Shown: one piece after another, positions 13,657-26,013 of the stretch
Numbering within the stretch: position 1 is the stretch's first letter
Layout of the letters: every line of letters starts with the position of its first letter
NCBI GenBank assembly: GCA_047495785.1
Contig: JBLDXI010000028.1
Location: 124,001 to 188,000 of the forward strand
Origin: Lepidodermella squamata
Taxonomy: Eukaryota > Gastrotricha
Length of the DNA stretch: 64,000 bases
Reading direction: 5' to 3'
Notes under the pieces: model-generated
The model's database searches: none
Seen by the model: the letters and a program-made list of their open reading frames with translations, nothing else
What the model was told of the DNA's origin: nothing
Program-made: the position numbers and the translations under genes

Positions 13657-15589
13657 GCTGAAACTACCTGCGCACCGACACCAATCACGTGCAGTAGATC
13701 ACTTATTTATAGATATTGTAGTTACGAACTATAAGAAAATGACAAATCGGGGCCGAGCCTCGACTCGATAGTTTTTGTAGTTAACAACAAGCCAAGTGAT
13801 CTATTCTTGCAGTGTTTGGTGTCGCCCAACATTTTGTATTATTGAAGAACGTCCGACTGTTATTTCTACGTTATGAAGAACTTGAAAAAAATTATAAAAT
13901 GCTGATGATCGTTTTCGTATAAAAAAAAAGGATTGTACTCGAAAGGAAACACACTTTTTCTGACGGTGATGCACGCTTATATTGTAATTATCTTGAAATT
14001 ATTGTTATTAATATACCTAGCGCAATACTGTTTGTTTTATTACGCTCCTTCGACGACGATGTGACGAAGCTTCTGATGGACTGAATGTTGAATGATGATG
14101 ACGAGACGAAATCTAGCGCAGGGTTTGCGCGTCGGCGCCTCGCCCGGCTGAGGCGCGCACAACGACAAGCAAACGAAAGTACCTGTGATAAAATGACTAT
14201 TCTTCTAATAATAATAACTACTGCTACACTTCCACTACGCGCCTGCGTTGTTATCGTTGCGGGAATAATCACAATTAAAAATTCGAGTCTATTTTTGCTC
14301 GACGATCGACCACTCTACCTACGATGGTGCTAACTCTGTGTCTGTACCAGGCTGGCAAACTTCGCCTCAGGCCAACGATGAACGTGTGTAAAAAATGATA
14401 ATTCTTGATGTTTTCTTTTTCTATCTTTATTTTGTTAATATGTTGATCCTGTTGCTAATCAAACTGTAGAAAAATTACCAATTTATATTTATCGATTCTA
14501 CATTTTTATTTCAGCAACGTCCGCACTCACCGCTTCGATTTATGAGGAGTTTGATGTCGATGAAGTATGACGATGAGATTTAAGTTCCTACTATATGAAA
14601 AACAAAAGTTTACTACGCAAGATTCTCTCCCTCTCGAACACACCGGACTTTCTGATGTCTCTTTTTTTATAGTATGTGCCATCATCTAATTTTGGCTATA
14701 AGCTGCAAAATTTACGTTGTTACACGCCTCGCGATCATGTGCTCCTTGAACTTATTCTTCTTTCTATCTTTCTTCGTCTCTTTTTCTTTCTCATGCATCA
14801 TTCAATCTGCTTAGCACAAGTTTGACAATGATGATTCCGAATCAATTTGGTCACGCTCTACTTGTTAAAAAAAACACTTCCTACTCGACTTCACAAGAAA
14901 CAAAAATCACATTCACATTTATGTTGCAAACAATAACAGATAACACGGATTGGTCTCACTTATCGGATATAGATAGGCTTCCATTTCCGTCTTCCACGCG
15001 CGCTTCGATTGAATCGTATCGACTCATGAAAACGTGAAACACTTTGAAACTCCATTGAACTGCCGCCGTCGTCCAAATACGCAGTAATAAACACTGCAAA
15101 CAACGCTAATCGAAATCAACAACGCAACGATAATCAAATTATTCTTGTTCTTGTTTCTAGTGATTCTCTTCTCTATGCTTAGCTCCGGCAATAATTCGCG
15201 AAAGCAGAAGCTGCCTCGTTCATGAAGACGATCATGTAGCAAAACACTGCATGTTTTATGTTGTTCGTGTAGTTTATATCAATTATCTTTATCAAATATT
15301 CAACTCTATAGCGTAATCTTATTGAAAGCTGTAAGTTAAAATTATTTAAAAAAGACGACGTTTAATAATAAATTCGTTATTTGACCGTCCATTCGTGTGG
15401 TCTTTTTGCTTTGACAGTTTTTGATGGAACAGCTTGGCCAGATGACAAAAGAGTTTTCATTCCGAGGTCAAAACCGTTACCGCCTCAATCTGGCGGCCGG
15501 CTGGGTTCCCAACATACATAATTTAATATGAATTCAATCAACATCTAGCGGCCGGAATAACATCAAGAGAATGGAGCCAGGTAGCTAAA

Positions 15590-15650
15590 CCTAAACTTCG
15601 GCTAAACACTGGCTAAACACTCGGCTAAACACTGGCTAAACTTCGTTTTC
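15590..15650. repeat. Short tandem repeat, GGCTAAACACT-type unit
   Basis: The unit GGCTAAACACT (or CGGCTAAACACT) recurs about three times in a row, flanked on each side by a variant with CTAAACTTCG. It sits at the left edge of a GC-rich island in AT-rich spacer. It is too short and irregular to be a CRISPR array and fits a microsatellite inside a mobile-element remnant. Confidence 0.6.
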
Positions 15651-15771
15651 CCCGGCAGTGCGCCAGGCCTCAGCAGTGCGAAACAGGCCAATAGTCCATC
15701 TCCCACTAACCTACTGGGGCATTTGGCTCAGGAGCCACGCCGATCGGACCAATCAAGTGCAGTCCCTAAAG

Positions 15772-15785
15772 CGTCACGCGTGACG
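15772..15785. repeat. Perfect 14-bp palindrome CGTCACGCGTGACG
   Basis: Read directly: the sequence equals its own reverse complement. It lies in the GC-rich island between fibrillin and FEM1. The TGACG/CGTCA half-sites resemble CREB/ATF-type sites, but the setting suggests a mobile-element remnant rather than a promoter. Confidence 0.5.
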
Positions 15786-17206
15786 GAATATCAAGGAAGG
15801 ACCGGCGGGATCATCATGTGTGCCAAGTGGGACCCGCTTAACCGCCCGCCGTCTCCACCCACACCCAGACCGACCCCGCCAGTGGAATTCCAGCTATTCT
15901 GATTCTTAAATTTCCAAATTTTGAGTGATGGCAACTTGGATTTCATTTAGAAATCCAGGTTACCACCCGACCCGTGTTGAAACGGCAGAGAAATTTCCCA
16001 GAAGCTTTGCTTAATCCATCTCGCGCCGAGCCGGAACATGAACTGTTCGTAGTGTCCATTCCGAAGAATTATTGATGAAAACGAAGCTATCCATATGATT
16101 GTTCGACAGTTATCATTCAAGCAAGAATTTCTAGTCGGTGACATTTTTTATCGATCAGATTTTTTATCAATTTGAGATCAGTTAACATATGGAATTTCAT
16201 TATCTGCCAACTTTGCCAAACAGAACCTGAACACAAGCATCCGCTATATGATGCTAATCCAATCTGGTTTTACTGAGTAACTTGTGCTGAGAAAGTGCTC
16301 AATGGCGAGATTTTGGTAGTAGTATCGCCCAAATCAGATGCATTTTATGCTTTAACAATTTAATATACTGAATACCTTGCTAGACCTTGTGAGTGACGTT
16401 GCTCTCGTCGGCTTGATTCCGTCGTTTGCTCATTTTTTCATGATAATCCGACAAGCAACTGGCAGTTAACCAGCAGTAAAGTGTCGATCACAAGGGACCA
16501 AACAGTAAATAAGAGAAAAAGACCAAACCGGCGCACCACGGATGAAATAAGCAGAGCGAAACAGCGAATCCGCGGCGTTGATCTGCTTGAAATTTTGACG
16601 AGATTCAATGCGGCAAATTTTTTAAAAGGAGCTATCTGAAAAATATATTTATTTGTATGCATATTGCTTTTGTTAATGAAAATGGCATAAGTGGTAAATG
16701 CTATAGAATATTACGTAATCAAGTCACCTGGGTAAAAGGGGTCCCGAATCAGTTTTCAGCCCGTAGGACCATCAGCTCCTCAGAAGGCCGAAGGCTCCTG
16801 ACGCCTATTGACGCCTGATGACTGATGAGATGCTGGGAAGATAAGCAAGCCGCAAGCCGCCAGCGTCGACTGATGCTTCTTTCAGTCGACAAGCTGTTAG
16901 GACAAAGAACGAATCTCAAATCGCTGATTTTTTGCTCTCAAGTTACCGCGTCCCGCCCTCGCATTTCTTTTCTAGAACTTAACCAGTATCCAATATCCAA
17001 TATCTGTATGTCCATAGTCCATACTTCACATTTTTGAACCGTTTCCTTCACCTGCTTTCTTCATTATATTCATTAATGTTGGAAGTGTGGTGCGGACGCT
17101 TGAAAGCAGAAAATTATGCGTGATGTGCGATGTGCGTTATGTTCTAACATCTAAGTTACCAACTGCCTATGCTATCTATAGAGATTACTTTGAGACGAAA
17201 AAAGCT

Positions 17207-20200
17207 ATGTCGAATCAGTCGGGTGATTCGACTGCTTTGTCATCAGACTATTACGCCTTCGAGAGGCTTTACTTGATGGCTTATTCTGGAGATTACACCC
17301 AGGTAATAACTTCTCCGATCAGAATTCTTGATGCTAATCCAGCAATATTCTCATAGATGAAAATGTTCCTACGAAAGTACCAAAAAGAAGCAATATCGTC
17401 TATCGTCAATACTTTGGCAGTAGTTCAAATACCTGGTCATGCTCCACTGACATCAACAGCTCTTCTAGCAGCTTGTCGAAATGGACATTACCAGATAGCG
17501 TGCCATTTAGTCAAAGACTGTGGTGCCGATGTCTCCATTTGCGGCGCTGTCATGTTTGATAACGAAATTATCGAAGGCTCTCCGCCCCTTTGGGTCGCAG
17601 CAGCTGCAGGTCATAAAGACATTGTTGAATTTTTACTGGCGAACGGCGCTCTTGTGAATGCGACAACCAAGTCGAATTCGACCCCGCTCAGGGCGGCGTG
17701 CTATGATGGCCACGTTTCGATTGTGAAACTGCTAGTTCGGCACGGCGCTGATATCGAGATTGCGAATCGGCATGGTCACACATCGCTGATGATCGCATGC
17801 TACCGTGGACATATCGAAGTTGTGCGGTATCTTCTCGAAAAACACGCTCAGGTACAGTGAATCCCCTTGCACTCCTTCAACTTTATTCATTTTTGCTACT
17901 TTATTCTCAGGTGAATCGAGCTAGCTTGAAGGGAAATACTGCGTTGCATGACGCAAGCGAAGCTGGTCATGTTGAGATAATCAAGTTGCTACTGCAGCAT
18001 GGTGCCTATATGCAGGCGGATGAGAACAACGTTACGCCAATTCTAGCAGCAGCTTTGTGCATGAATCGCGACATTGTCAATTTGTTGGCTCAAAATTCGG
18101 CCGGGCGGTATACTGCGGCTGGCGCCGATGCATTCGAACTCCTCGGTGCGACAGTGGTCTGCAAAAACAGCAATCTATCGCTTGGCGTACGCTACTGGCG
18201 CATTGCTCAGTCGATTCGCAATTCAGATCCAGTAAGTTGAATTTGCTTCACCTCATGTCTACATTACCTTATTCTTCGGAAAGATGTTGAACCATAGATT
18301 GCACATTTACTGTTTGACGACCTTTATCTCATGCCATGAAACAGTTTCTTATAATTTGAAATTAATATAAACTTGAATGCGTGCCAACAAGACAACCTCA
18401 TTCTTTTCGCCCATTCAATTCATAGAGCTGAATGCACTTTAAATCTCAGCGTGCCACTTTGAATGAATTAGCAAGTTGAGTCATAGATAAAATAGGTCGG
18501 TTATAATTGACAAAGTCCGATGTCTGATTATCGTAAAAATGATTGAAAAATCAGTTGCTACTTGGTATTTTATTTTGGCTGAAACGTAAATTCTTCTCGA
18601 ATAACTCATGTTGACCTAATTTTAGGCGTTGACGAAAGACGTGGCGGATGTTGAACCGGTTGACGCCTACGACAAGCTGATCGAATTTCGATCGATGGAA
18701 GAACTCGAAGCGCTGTCTGTCGAGCCATACGCCGTACACCTGACAGCGCTGCTCATTTACGAGCGCGTTCTCGGCAAAAAACACCCGGATACGTACTACT
18801 ACATCCGGTACCGGGGCGCCGTTCTGGCGGATGGCGGCGACTACCACCGGTGTTTGGTTTTCTGGCTGCGCGCCCTCGACCTGCAATCGGCGCACCTGGA
18901 ACCTCTCTGCGTGCTGACGCAGAACAACTTTGTGTCGTTTGTTGAACTGTTTTCGCATATTAAGCGGTTTGTTCCTGAACTTCTTCCAGTCGCTGGTCCA
19001 CTTATAAGCCAGGTAACGACCGCTTTTAACAAATGTTGCTTTAGCTTTTCTCCCAATCGAATCTGGAGAAATGTGAGAGTTTTTAGTCTGCTAGGAAAAA
19101 GCCAATTAAAAAGCTTCACATATTTACGTAAAACGTCGCTGAAATGGAAAATCCTAGGTTGAAGGCGGGGAGGGGCATCATTGTCATTGATCAAGAAATG
19201 GAAAAGAATGAATCGCATACATTTACCGTTGAGAAAATGTAGACCCATCCTTGTCAATTTTACCTTTGCTGGCTTTTTAGATTATACTCTCTAAACACGA
19301 ATTTTCGTGATCAAAAAGTCATTAATTTGTCTGTGTAATTGGGTCATGTCCAAGTGCTATTCGTGTCACAATTGAGTAGTGATCGTTGATGCGATGAATT
19401 GATGTTGACATGAATGGCAATTATCAACGTCCGGAAAGACGTCAAGTTTGGCTTATTACCCCGTCACTCGGGCGTGGCTCTTATCAGCGTAGGCCGATAG
19501 TAACTACCTATTTACGTGTTGATACCTTTTCCAAGTTGTCTTGCTGCCAAAATCTATAGATCTCATGAATGAATGTAAACAAATAGATATTTCTGCTAAA
19601 TCTTGTCGATTGAGAATTTAGTCGTATGCCAATTAAAAAGAGCAGCGCTTAAAAGAAAGAGTTGTTAATAAATTTGATTAAATGAGTTGATGATTAACAC
19701 TCATTTATTGGTTTAGGTTTTCGAACGGCTGGTGTCTCAAATGCGGCGATTTGTCGAACGGCCGGCGACTTCGCTGCCGAAAACGTGCTCATGCGAGCAG
19801 GAGAGCGACGACGACTCGCCGTTGTTACGCTGCTACAACGTCGCGCTGCACTTGCTGTCGCTGCTCGCCGAAACTTCGCCATCCATCACAGCAACAGCAG
19901 CAGCTGGAGGAAGTGGAGGTGGAGGCGGGTTGTTGGATCGGCGTAAGTTGTGCAGTTACATCGAGCAGCTGCATGGGTTTGCGCTGCCGAACGGCTTCAA
20001 CATCCTGCACGCCGTGTGCCACGACCAGTCGGTGTACGACGACTTCGACATCTCGCAGCCGCCCATCGCCACGTCAGTCAACAGGCCGCTGCTCCTAGAT
20101 CTTGCCTTCGAAGCCCTAGGTATGTCATACTAGTGCCTTGACTATCGTTGTATCCTATTCCAGTAAAATTAGAAGGTTTTTTGGTTAATTTTGTTGCCAG

Positions 20201-21407
20201 CGGTAATACTTAGGGGCGTAACGAACGAAAGTGCGTGGTGACTAAAAATCAGTAGAAATTGGCGTGTTCATGTTTGTTGCACTCAGCTTTATACGCATTC
20301 CGACCAGCATCAGCAGCAGCATTGCTGTTCACAGATCCGTCAGCTCGAGGAGCCTTGCGAGACGCCTGAGAACGTGTCGCGTACGCAATTCGATCGATGG
20401 ATTTTCGCTTCGTTTGCTATGTTACTTGAAACCAGCAGCAGGTTGCCGCATTCTTCACGTGCGATCAGGCGATAACACGGCCCTGAGGAAACATGAGGAA
20501 AATAGTTTCGCTTGTTGTCGGGCATGCCTGCGCTAACGTCGCAGTTTTGAATTTGATGAACGTGTCCGAAATGCACATTTTCATAAATATCTTTCGAATT
20601 GAAAAACAGCTGAGGCTTTCCGTTGTCGCAGAATACAAAGTTCGTGGCGAATTTATGTTTCATACCATATCTGAGGGCATTCATCCGGCCGAGGAATCTC
20701 AGCACTATTTCATCTGCCGTTCGACATCAGGCATAATCAGCATTTCGGGAGTTACATCGTCCCGGTAGCCTTTCCGTTTTTCATAAGACTGAATTGATTT
20801 TGAAAAATTAAAATGTATTTATTACGAATAGAAACTGAAAATCGATAAAATTGTTGTATGCATTTTCTGTTACTTATTAGGAATCGGCCAACGGCACAAC
20901 GCGGCCGAATCGTTCGAATGCGACGACCCGGCCGAGGTGATCGCGCGGCTAAGGCGGCGGCACGCGCTGCTGAACGCCGGCGACGTGTCGGCCTCGACGC
21001 CGCTGCACTACGCGGCGACGCTGCGCCAGCCGGGCATCGTGCGGCGGCTGCTCGAGGCCGGCGCCGTCGCCTCGCCCGTCAACACGCTGCTCGAGACGCC
21101 GCTGCACCTCGCCGCCATCGCGTGCTGCTCCGCCGAACCGCTGTGCTGCCCGGAGCCGCTGCGCCTGCTGCTCGCCGCCGGCGCCCACCCCGACTCGGCG
21201 AACCTGAGCGGCCGCGCGCCCGCCGAGCTGCTCGCCTCGGACGACTGCGCGTCGCTGCGCATGTTCCTGAAGCCGGCGCGCCTCTCCTGCCTCGCCGCCC
21301 GCGTCGTTTCGCGGTCGCCGGGCGCGCTCGCGGCGGCGCAGCGCCTCCTCGGCTCCAACTCGTCGCTTCCATGCCGGGCCGCGCTCTCGCTCGTCAAACT
21401 TCACTAG
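17207..21407 (+). CDS. FEM1: FEM1-type ankyrin-repeat substrate receptor of CUL2 ubiquitin ligase
   Basis: FEM1 proteins recruit substrates, often through C-terminal Arg degrons, to CUL2-elongin ligase. Exons: 17207-17302, 17357-17851, 17911-18231, 18626-19012, 19717-20119, 20881-21407; phases match and give 742 residues (human FEM1B/C about 620). The start at 17207 (MSNQSGD) is chosen for fit to the family N-terminus; an in-frame upstream extension to 17087 is open but lacks similarity. N-terminal ankyrin repeats carry typical motifs (STPLRAACYDGH, TSLMIACYRGH, NTALHDASEAGH). Exon 3 has the family block DAFELLGA, exon 4 the TPR-like region (YYIRYRGAVLADG, CLVFWLRALDL). Exon 6 has two more ankyrin repeats (STPLHYAATLR, ETPLHLAA) and the final SLPCRAALSLVKLH, which sits where the VHL/CUL2 box normally is but is divergent. 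A Gly/Ser-rich insert in exon 5 accounts for some of the extra length. Confidence 0.93.
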
Positions 21408-22236
21408 CTTTGATGGTGGTACAAGTGAATCTTATCGGTCGATTGATTTTTTCGATAATTAGAAAATCGTTATTTTTATCGATTATCGGTACTAGAAATC
21501 GATCGCCCGAGTCTGAAAGCCATTTTTGTCGTTTGTTTTTTCTCGAATTGTGATATCATCGCCTGGCGGTTTAATGCGAATGAATGAATGAATGATAGAG
21601 CTGTGTCCAAATGGAATATATAATACGTAATGATGATCCCTTGCTACCCCGTCCTTCGGAATAACTTTTTCTACTAACAACAACTCACTTGGTACTTCAC
21701 TCTTATATTAAATGATACAATGTACAGGTACGTAACAAATGATGATAATATAAATGATGTCGAAGGTGATGTGGTGATTCGACCGGATTGTTGATGGCTA
21801 TTAATTATATATAATTATACCGTACTAATAAAGATGATAACTAATTATCACTGTGCAAAAGAGCTGATTGATTTTTATTACTTATTATTATTGTTATTAT
21901 CCAAAGATGAAGATCAGAAATAAAAGACGCTGAATGCAGTCAAAAGTCGCGTGCCTTTTTTCATCGTTTTATTTTCTCAATAGAAGCCTTATATTAGAAA
22001 ATTATCTGCCCGTGGTTAGTCGAGTTTCCGGCCAAGGACGAAATAAGCAGAACAAAACACCTTAACTGTATCCTTTATTCATGAATTCCTAATTTGTTTC
22101 GAAAAAATCACTGATTAGGTAGGGGATAATTACTTGAAACCGTGCGGGAAGTTTGTTTCGATAAATTATTGAATTTCCAGTTTAGAAAGTAATAGTGGTG
22201 ACATTTTGTTCGAATTTAGAGCATTTTCTTAGTTCT
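21408..22236. other. Intergenic between FEM1 and dolichol kinase
   Basis: AT-rich 3' UTR-like sequence with a poly(A) signal at 21827-21832 and another AATAAA near 21920. No gene or structured repeat is evident. Confidence 0.5.
21827..21832 (+). terminator. Poly(A) signal of FEM1
   Basis: AATAAA on the + strand about 420 bases after the FEM1 stop codon, followed by AT-rich sequence; a second hexamer follows about 90 bases on. Position fits a normal 3' UTR. Confidence 0.5.
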
Positions 22237-24017
22237 ATGGCCAGTTCGGGCTTGGAAGCCAAGTTTTACAGGCTTGGCTCAACGTCGCTGCCACTGTATT
22301 GGCTTTTTCTAATACCAGCCGCTCGATATGCTGCCTCTGAGTCTAAATCGCTTGGTAAATAGTTGCGATTGATCGCAAAGTTTGAAAAAACCTATTTTGT
22401 TCGCCAAGGTTTGATTGATTGGAGCCTATTAGGGCTGATCATGTGTTCGATGCCATCGCAGCCGTTGTTGACAACGAGTGCTTTGTACTCGCTCGCCGTG
22501 GCCAACCTAGCGTGGCAGACGCCGATTCAAGCCGTGCTGAAATCCAGCGGCTTTATCGCATTCAGCCTAGCCGCGATTTTGCACGCGCTGAGTCTGTCGA
22601 GACTGGCGCGAACCTTCCGACTGACGTTCACGTGCGTCGAGAGCGTCATCGCGACGCAACTCGTCACGCTGGCCTTCCACGCATCGCTGAAAACACTGCT
22701 CAGCCAGGCGGATCGTAATGTAAAACGGAATTTGAAATGTGAAATTTGCTATATTGCATACTTTTCATAGTTCTGCGAAAGTCTCGGCGAGACATCGCAA
22801 ATCAGCGTCGTCTTATCGGCAAGTTCCTCCGCTGATTTGTCTTATTCAAGTGGAGCGACGGCGTTTTCTATTTTATAGCTCCTTACGGTAGCTGGTTGCG
22901 CCAGCCTTTTCGTGACCATGTTCGATCGACCGCGATTTGTGCCGTACTTCATCAGGATCGCTATTCCAATCGGCGGAGTTGCCCTTGCCTTTGTCACGCT
23001 GCAATTCTCCCGCTACAACTGTTTCCTTATTACGTGGACGTTGAACTACTTCACAACTTGGCAGCAACTGAGGCTGCTCGGTTTTTGGCTCGTTTTGTTC
23101 GCTGTTTCAGCTATTTTGCCGTTTTTTGTCGGCGTAACTCGCCTGCCGACGTCGATTCGACGCAAATTGTACCACGCAGCTATTTTAGCGGTGCTGTGGC
23201 CTGGTTTCGTGGCGAATTATCAGCTGACGCGGCTGGCAGCTGGCGGCACGCTGTTTCTACTCGTTATCGCAGAGGTAAATTATGATGTTTTAATCAAAAG
23301 AAGGAGCGTCGTAATTGTAGGAAATTTTTAGAAAGGAACAATTTTGAAAATTTCAATGCGTTTTTGTTTTTATCTTGTGGGCCTCTAGTTGTTGAAAATG
23401 CGAGGCGTTGCTCCGTTTTCGCAACTTGATGTCCTGTGGAAGGCCTTCACGGATTCGAAAGACACGGGTCTGGTCACCCTGAGCCACATCTACCTGCTGT
23501 TGGGCTGTTCTCTGCCCATCCTGCTGACATCGAACGATTTGAGCAGCCGACTTAGCCTTTACTCCGGCCTGTTGTCCGTTGCGATTGGCGACGCGTTCGC
23601 TGCGATCATCGGTCGCTGGTTTGGCCGTAATTTCTGGCCAGGTCCAAGTTAGTTTTTCGTATTTTCCGAAGGGTCTGATTTGAGTTTTTTCGTGTTTCGC
23701 TCAGATAATAAGCGGACCCTGGAAGGCTCATTTGGCTTTGTGATATCGCAAATCGCGTTTATCGGCCTGTTTCAAGCGACTTGTCAGTTTTCATGAATAT
23801 TTTATTTTTCCTAAAATGTCCCTGATTTCGTATAGCATCTGTGACGTTGCTGCCTCGCTTCCCTGGGCTGAATTTCAAACTTCTCTCAACATTTGTGTTC
23901 TCGGTACCCCTTGCCTTGGTCGCGGCTGTCGAAGCGAACTGTGATCACTTTGACAACATCGTGCTTCCTGCGCTCAGTTTTGGGCTGTTTCGCTTCATTG
24001 AACACTTAGCGGCATGA
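22237..24017 (+). CDS. DOLK: Dolichol kinase
   Basis: CTP-dependent kinase of the ER membrane that makes dolichyl phosphate, the lipid carrier for N-glycosylation. Exons read: 22237-22354, 22433-22719, 22879-23274, 23389-23647, 23705-23782, 23836-24017, which keep frame and give about 439 residues (human 538). A further small exon from 22771 (FCESLGETSQISVV, in frame) may belong between exons 2 and 3: its SLGE resembles the family GE motif, but I could not find a strong donor for it. The C-terminal catalytic region is diagnostic: AIGDAFAAIIGRWFGR, a WPG turn, then NNKRTLEGS across the exon 4-5 join, matching the CTP-binding loop and the K-[KR]-T-[FL]-E-G motif. Several hydrophobic segments fit a multipass membrane protein. 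The ATG at 22237 is the first with a good fit; the N-terminal third is poorly conserved, so the start is less sure than the end. Confidence 0.87.
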
Positions 24018-24071
24018 TGATGCACTGATTAGCTATATTTATTTATTTTTTGTTGATGACGATAATATATT

Positions 24072-24077
24072 AATAAA
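24072..24077 (+). terminator. Poly(A) signal of dolichol kinase
   Basis: AATAAA on the + strand 55 bases after the stop codon, a normal distance for a compact gene. Confidence 0.6.
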
Positions 24078-24457
24078 ATAGCGGCAAAACTTGGCCCACC
24101 TATTTTTTATTGACTCTTGAGTATGTTTACGGTATGCGACCTGTCTATATATGAAAATCAAATTACGCTTTTGAGTATCGCAGATGAGAGGCGCACAAGC
24201 GGCAGGGAGATCAATAGATGCGTCAAAGCATTCGTGTTTTTTCGCATGCTGGAAATTTTGCTGTGCTGAATTATTTATTGCATCACCCGCTGCTGCTGTC
24301 GGATCGATCAGGCAGGTAACAACGGCGCGCAAAAATTGTTTCCTACTTGAGACCTGCGAGCGTGTGTCTTAGTTTTCGAGTCTTACAGCAGCTAGCGCAC
24401 TGAAAACGCTCTGTTGCGTTTTGTATAAAAAACTAGACGAGAAGGCATACATTTAAA

Positions 24458-25295
24458 ATGTCGCTGCTGTTTTCGCGAACGTCGAATCCGTTCATGGCAC
24501 AGGCGTCGAAACGCCTCGCCGTGCACAAACAGCGACGCGAACGCCCGGGCTACATCGACCCCGATAAGGTGAAAACGTGGCATTGGAACTACGCTGGCCA
24601 GTTCTATGTCGTCAAATTTCGTAAGCTCTCGAAATTACACGCTTTTTCAATAATTCAATTCCTATTTCTCATCAGGTACTGATTCCATGCAAGTGTGGGT
24701 TAATGATAAGGAAGTTGAGTTGTCGCCGAGCTTCGCCAAGCACGAAGGTCACATTGAATTTGAGGTGGATCGACAGCACTGTGAAATCCGTGTGGCACTG
24801 GCTCGGGGCGGTTCCGGCTGCCATTCGGCTCGCGACCCTATCGAAGCTGCTGAACGAGGCTCATCTGCACGTCCTCGCCCTAAATCGGCTGCAGCCACTA
24901 AACCGAAACTTGTCTACAAGTTGTTCGTCGAGGGCGTGAGCTTAGGCCTACCTGACTCACTCGAAGCTTTACTGCAACGAGCTGGAACGACTGTCGCCTC
25001 GACGGTTGCGCAGAGAGTGCCTGGGGCTAATGACGAGCAGAAACGCGGCTTGTTAAGTGATGTGAAAAACGACATGGTACAAACGCACGGCGCTTTGGGA
25101 GATTCCGAGGTTACGGCTTCGAGTTTGGCCGGCCAACCACATCAGCCAATCAAAAAAACAAGCGTGTTCTCTGGATTGGGAGCTTGGTTCAGCCTGCGAC
25201 CAGCAGTAGCAACGTCAGCGGGTGACCCCCGGGATGGAAGTGATCACGAAATGACGTCGCTCTCTGGAGATTTGCAGAGTCTTCTCGTTGCTTAA
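24458..25295 (+). CDS. Small protein with probable FAIM-like beta-sandwich domain
   Basis: Two exons, 24458-24620 and 24676-25295, joined in phase 1, give 260 residues. The block from KTWHWNYAGQFYVVKF through DSMQVWVNDKEVEL to HIEFEVDRQHCEIRVA, then KLVYKLFVEG, follows the order of strands in the C-terminal domain of Fas apoptotic inhibitory molecule (FAIM): T-x-W, then D-x-x-x-V-W-x-N, a G-[TH]-x-x-F turn, and a final L-x-V-[DE]-G strand. FAIM in other animals is a cytosolic protein protecting against Fas death signalling and protein aggregation. Here only one such domain is visible, split by a low-complexity Arg/Ser/Ala insert (residues about 118-140), and the C-terminal 100 residues are unlike FAIM. 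The assignment rests on pattern only; a different beta-sandwich family is possible. Confidence 0.5.
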
Positions 25296-25396
25296 CCTGC
25301 TGTTATGAAATAACTATAATGAGCTATAAAAGAACTGCAATCTGATTGAAAAAGCGATTTTTACGTTATCTCGAATAGTTCTTTTTACGAACAGCA

Positions 25397-25402
25397 AATA
25401 AA
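25397..25402 (+). terminator. Poly(A) signal of the FAIM-like gene
   Basis: AATAAA on the + strand about 100 bases after the stop codon of the gene ending at 25295. Confidence 0.55.
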
Positions 25403-26013
25403 TGGCCAATTTTGAGAAAATCAAGTAACGACACTATGGACACGGACCTTTAAATATTTGCAGAATTTCCGATATGCTAATTATTTCAGCATCAATGCAA
25501 CTTGAGTTTCCAAATCGTTAGCTACATCTCAGTTCTGGTTCTCCTACTGCACCAGAAATGAGTTGCAGAGTAAATTACTAATACTTATTTAGTTAAATAT
25601 TTTAGTAGACTGGAACACTGCTTCTGCTCATGGAATTTTAGTGCAGAACCTGCTTGCAGTTTTTAATTTCATAAAATTATCTGAACTAACCAGAAAAGTT
25701 TTAACAAAGCAATAGCACGAAAGTTTTATAAAAGGCGATCGAATGAATTTATTTCAACTTTTCAGATAGTTCGACTTTATCTCAACAAAGCATCAAAAAT
25801 CCGATATGAATGCAGCAATGAAAAAATGAATCACATGGATCTCGAAATTGACTTTTGATTAGGTAATTATGCGTACATAGGTATATACAAAGATGTATTT
25901 TTCAAGTGAACCAATTTCGAAGTGAGCTTATTACACAATTCCAAAGCAGATCATAATGACATTTTGCTGAAGCTGAACGATATTTGGAAGCAGTAATTCC
26001 TAAATGGGTCAAG

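Larger units (their letters stand above)
13657..17206. other. Intergenic: fibrillin 3' UTR and spacer before FEM1
   Basis: AT-rich DNA with no supportable gene. A possible late poly(A) hexamer AATAAA lies at 15367-15372. Between about 15470 and 15900 the composition turns GC-rich and includes a small tandem repeat and a palindrome, listed separately, suggesting an inserted mobile-element remnant. Short repeated strings (GACGCCTATTGACGCCTGATGA) occur near 16800. Nothing else recognisable was seen. Confidence 0.5.

Noticed and set aside
15590-15650. CRISPR-like array
   Set aside because: Too few units, no unique spacers, and the DNA is animal nuclear.
20264-20768. Two overlapping frames in the FEM1 last intron
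   Set aside because: No recognisable domain; flanking exons 20119 and 20881 join in phase without them.
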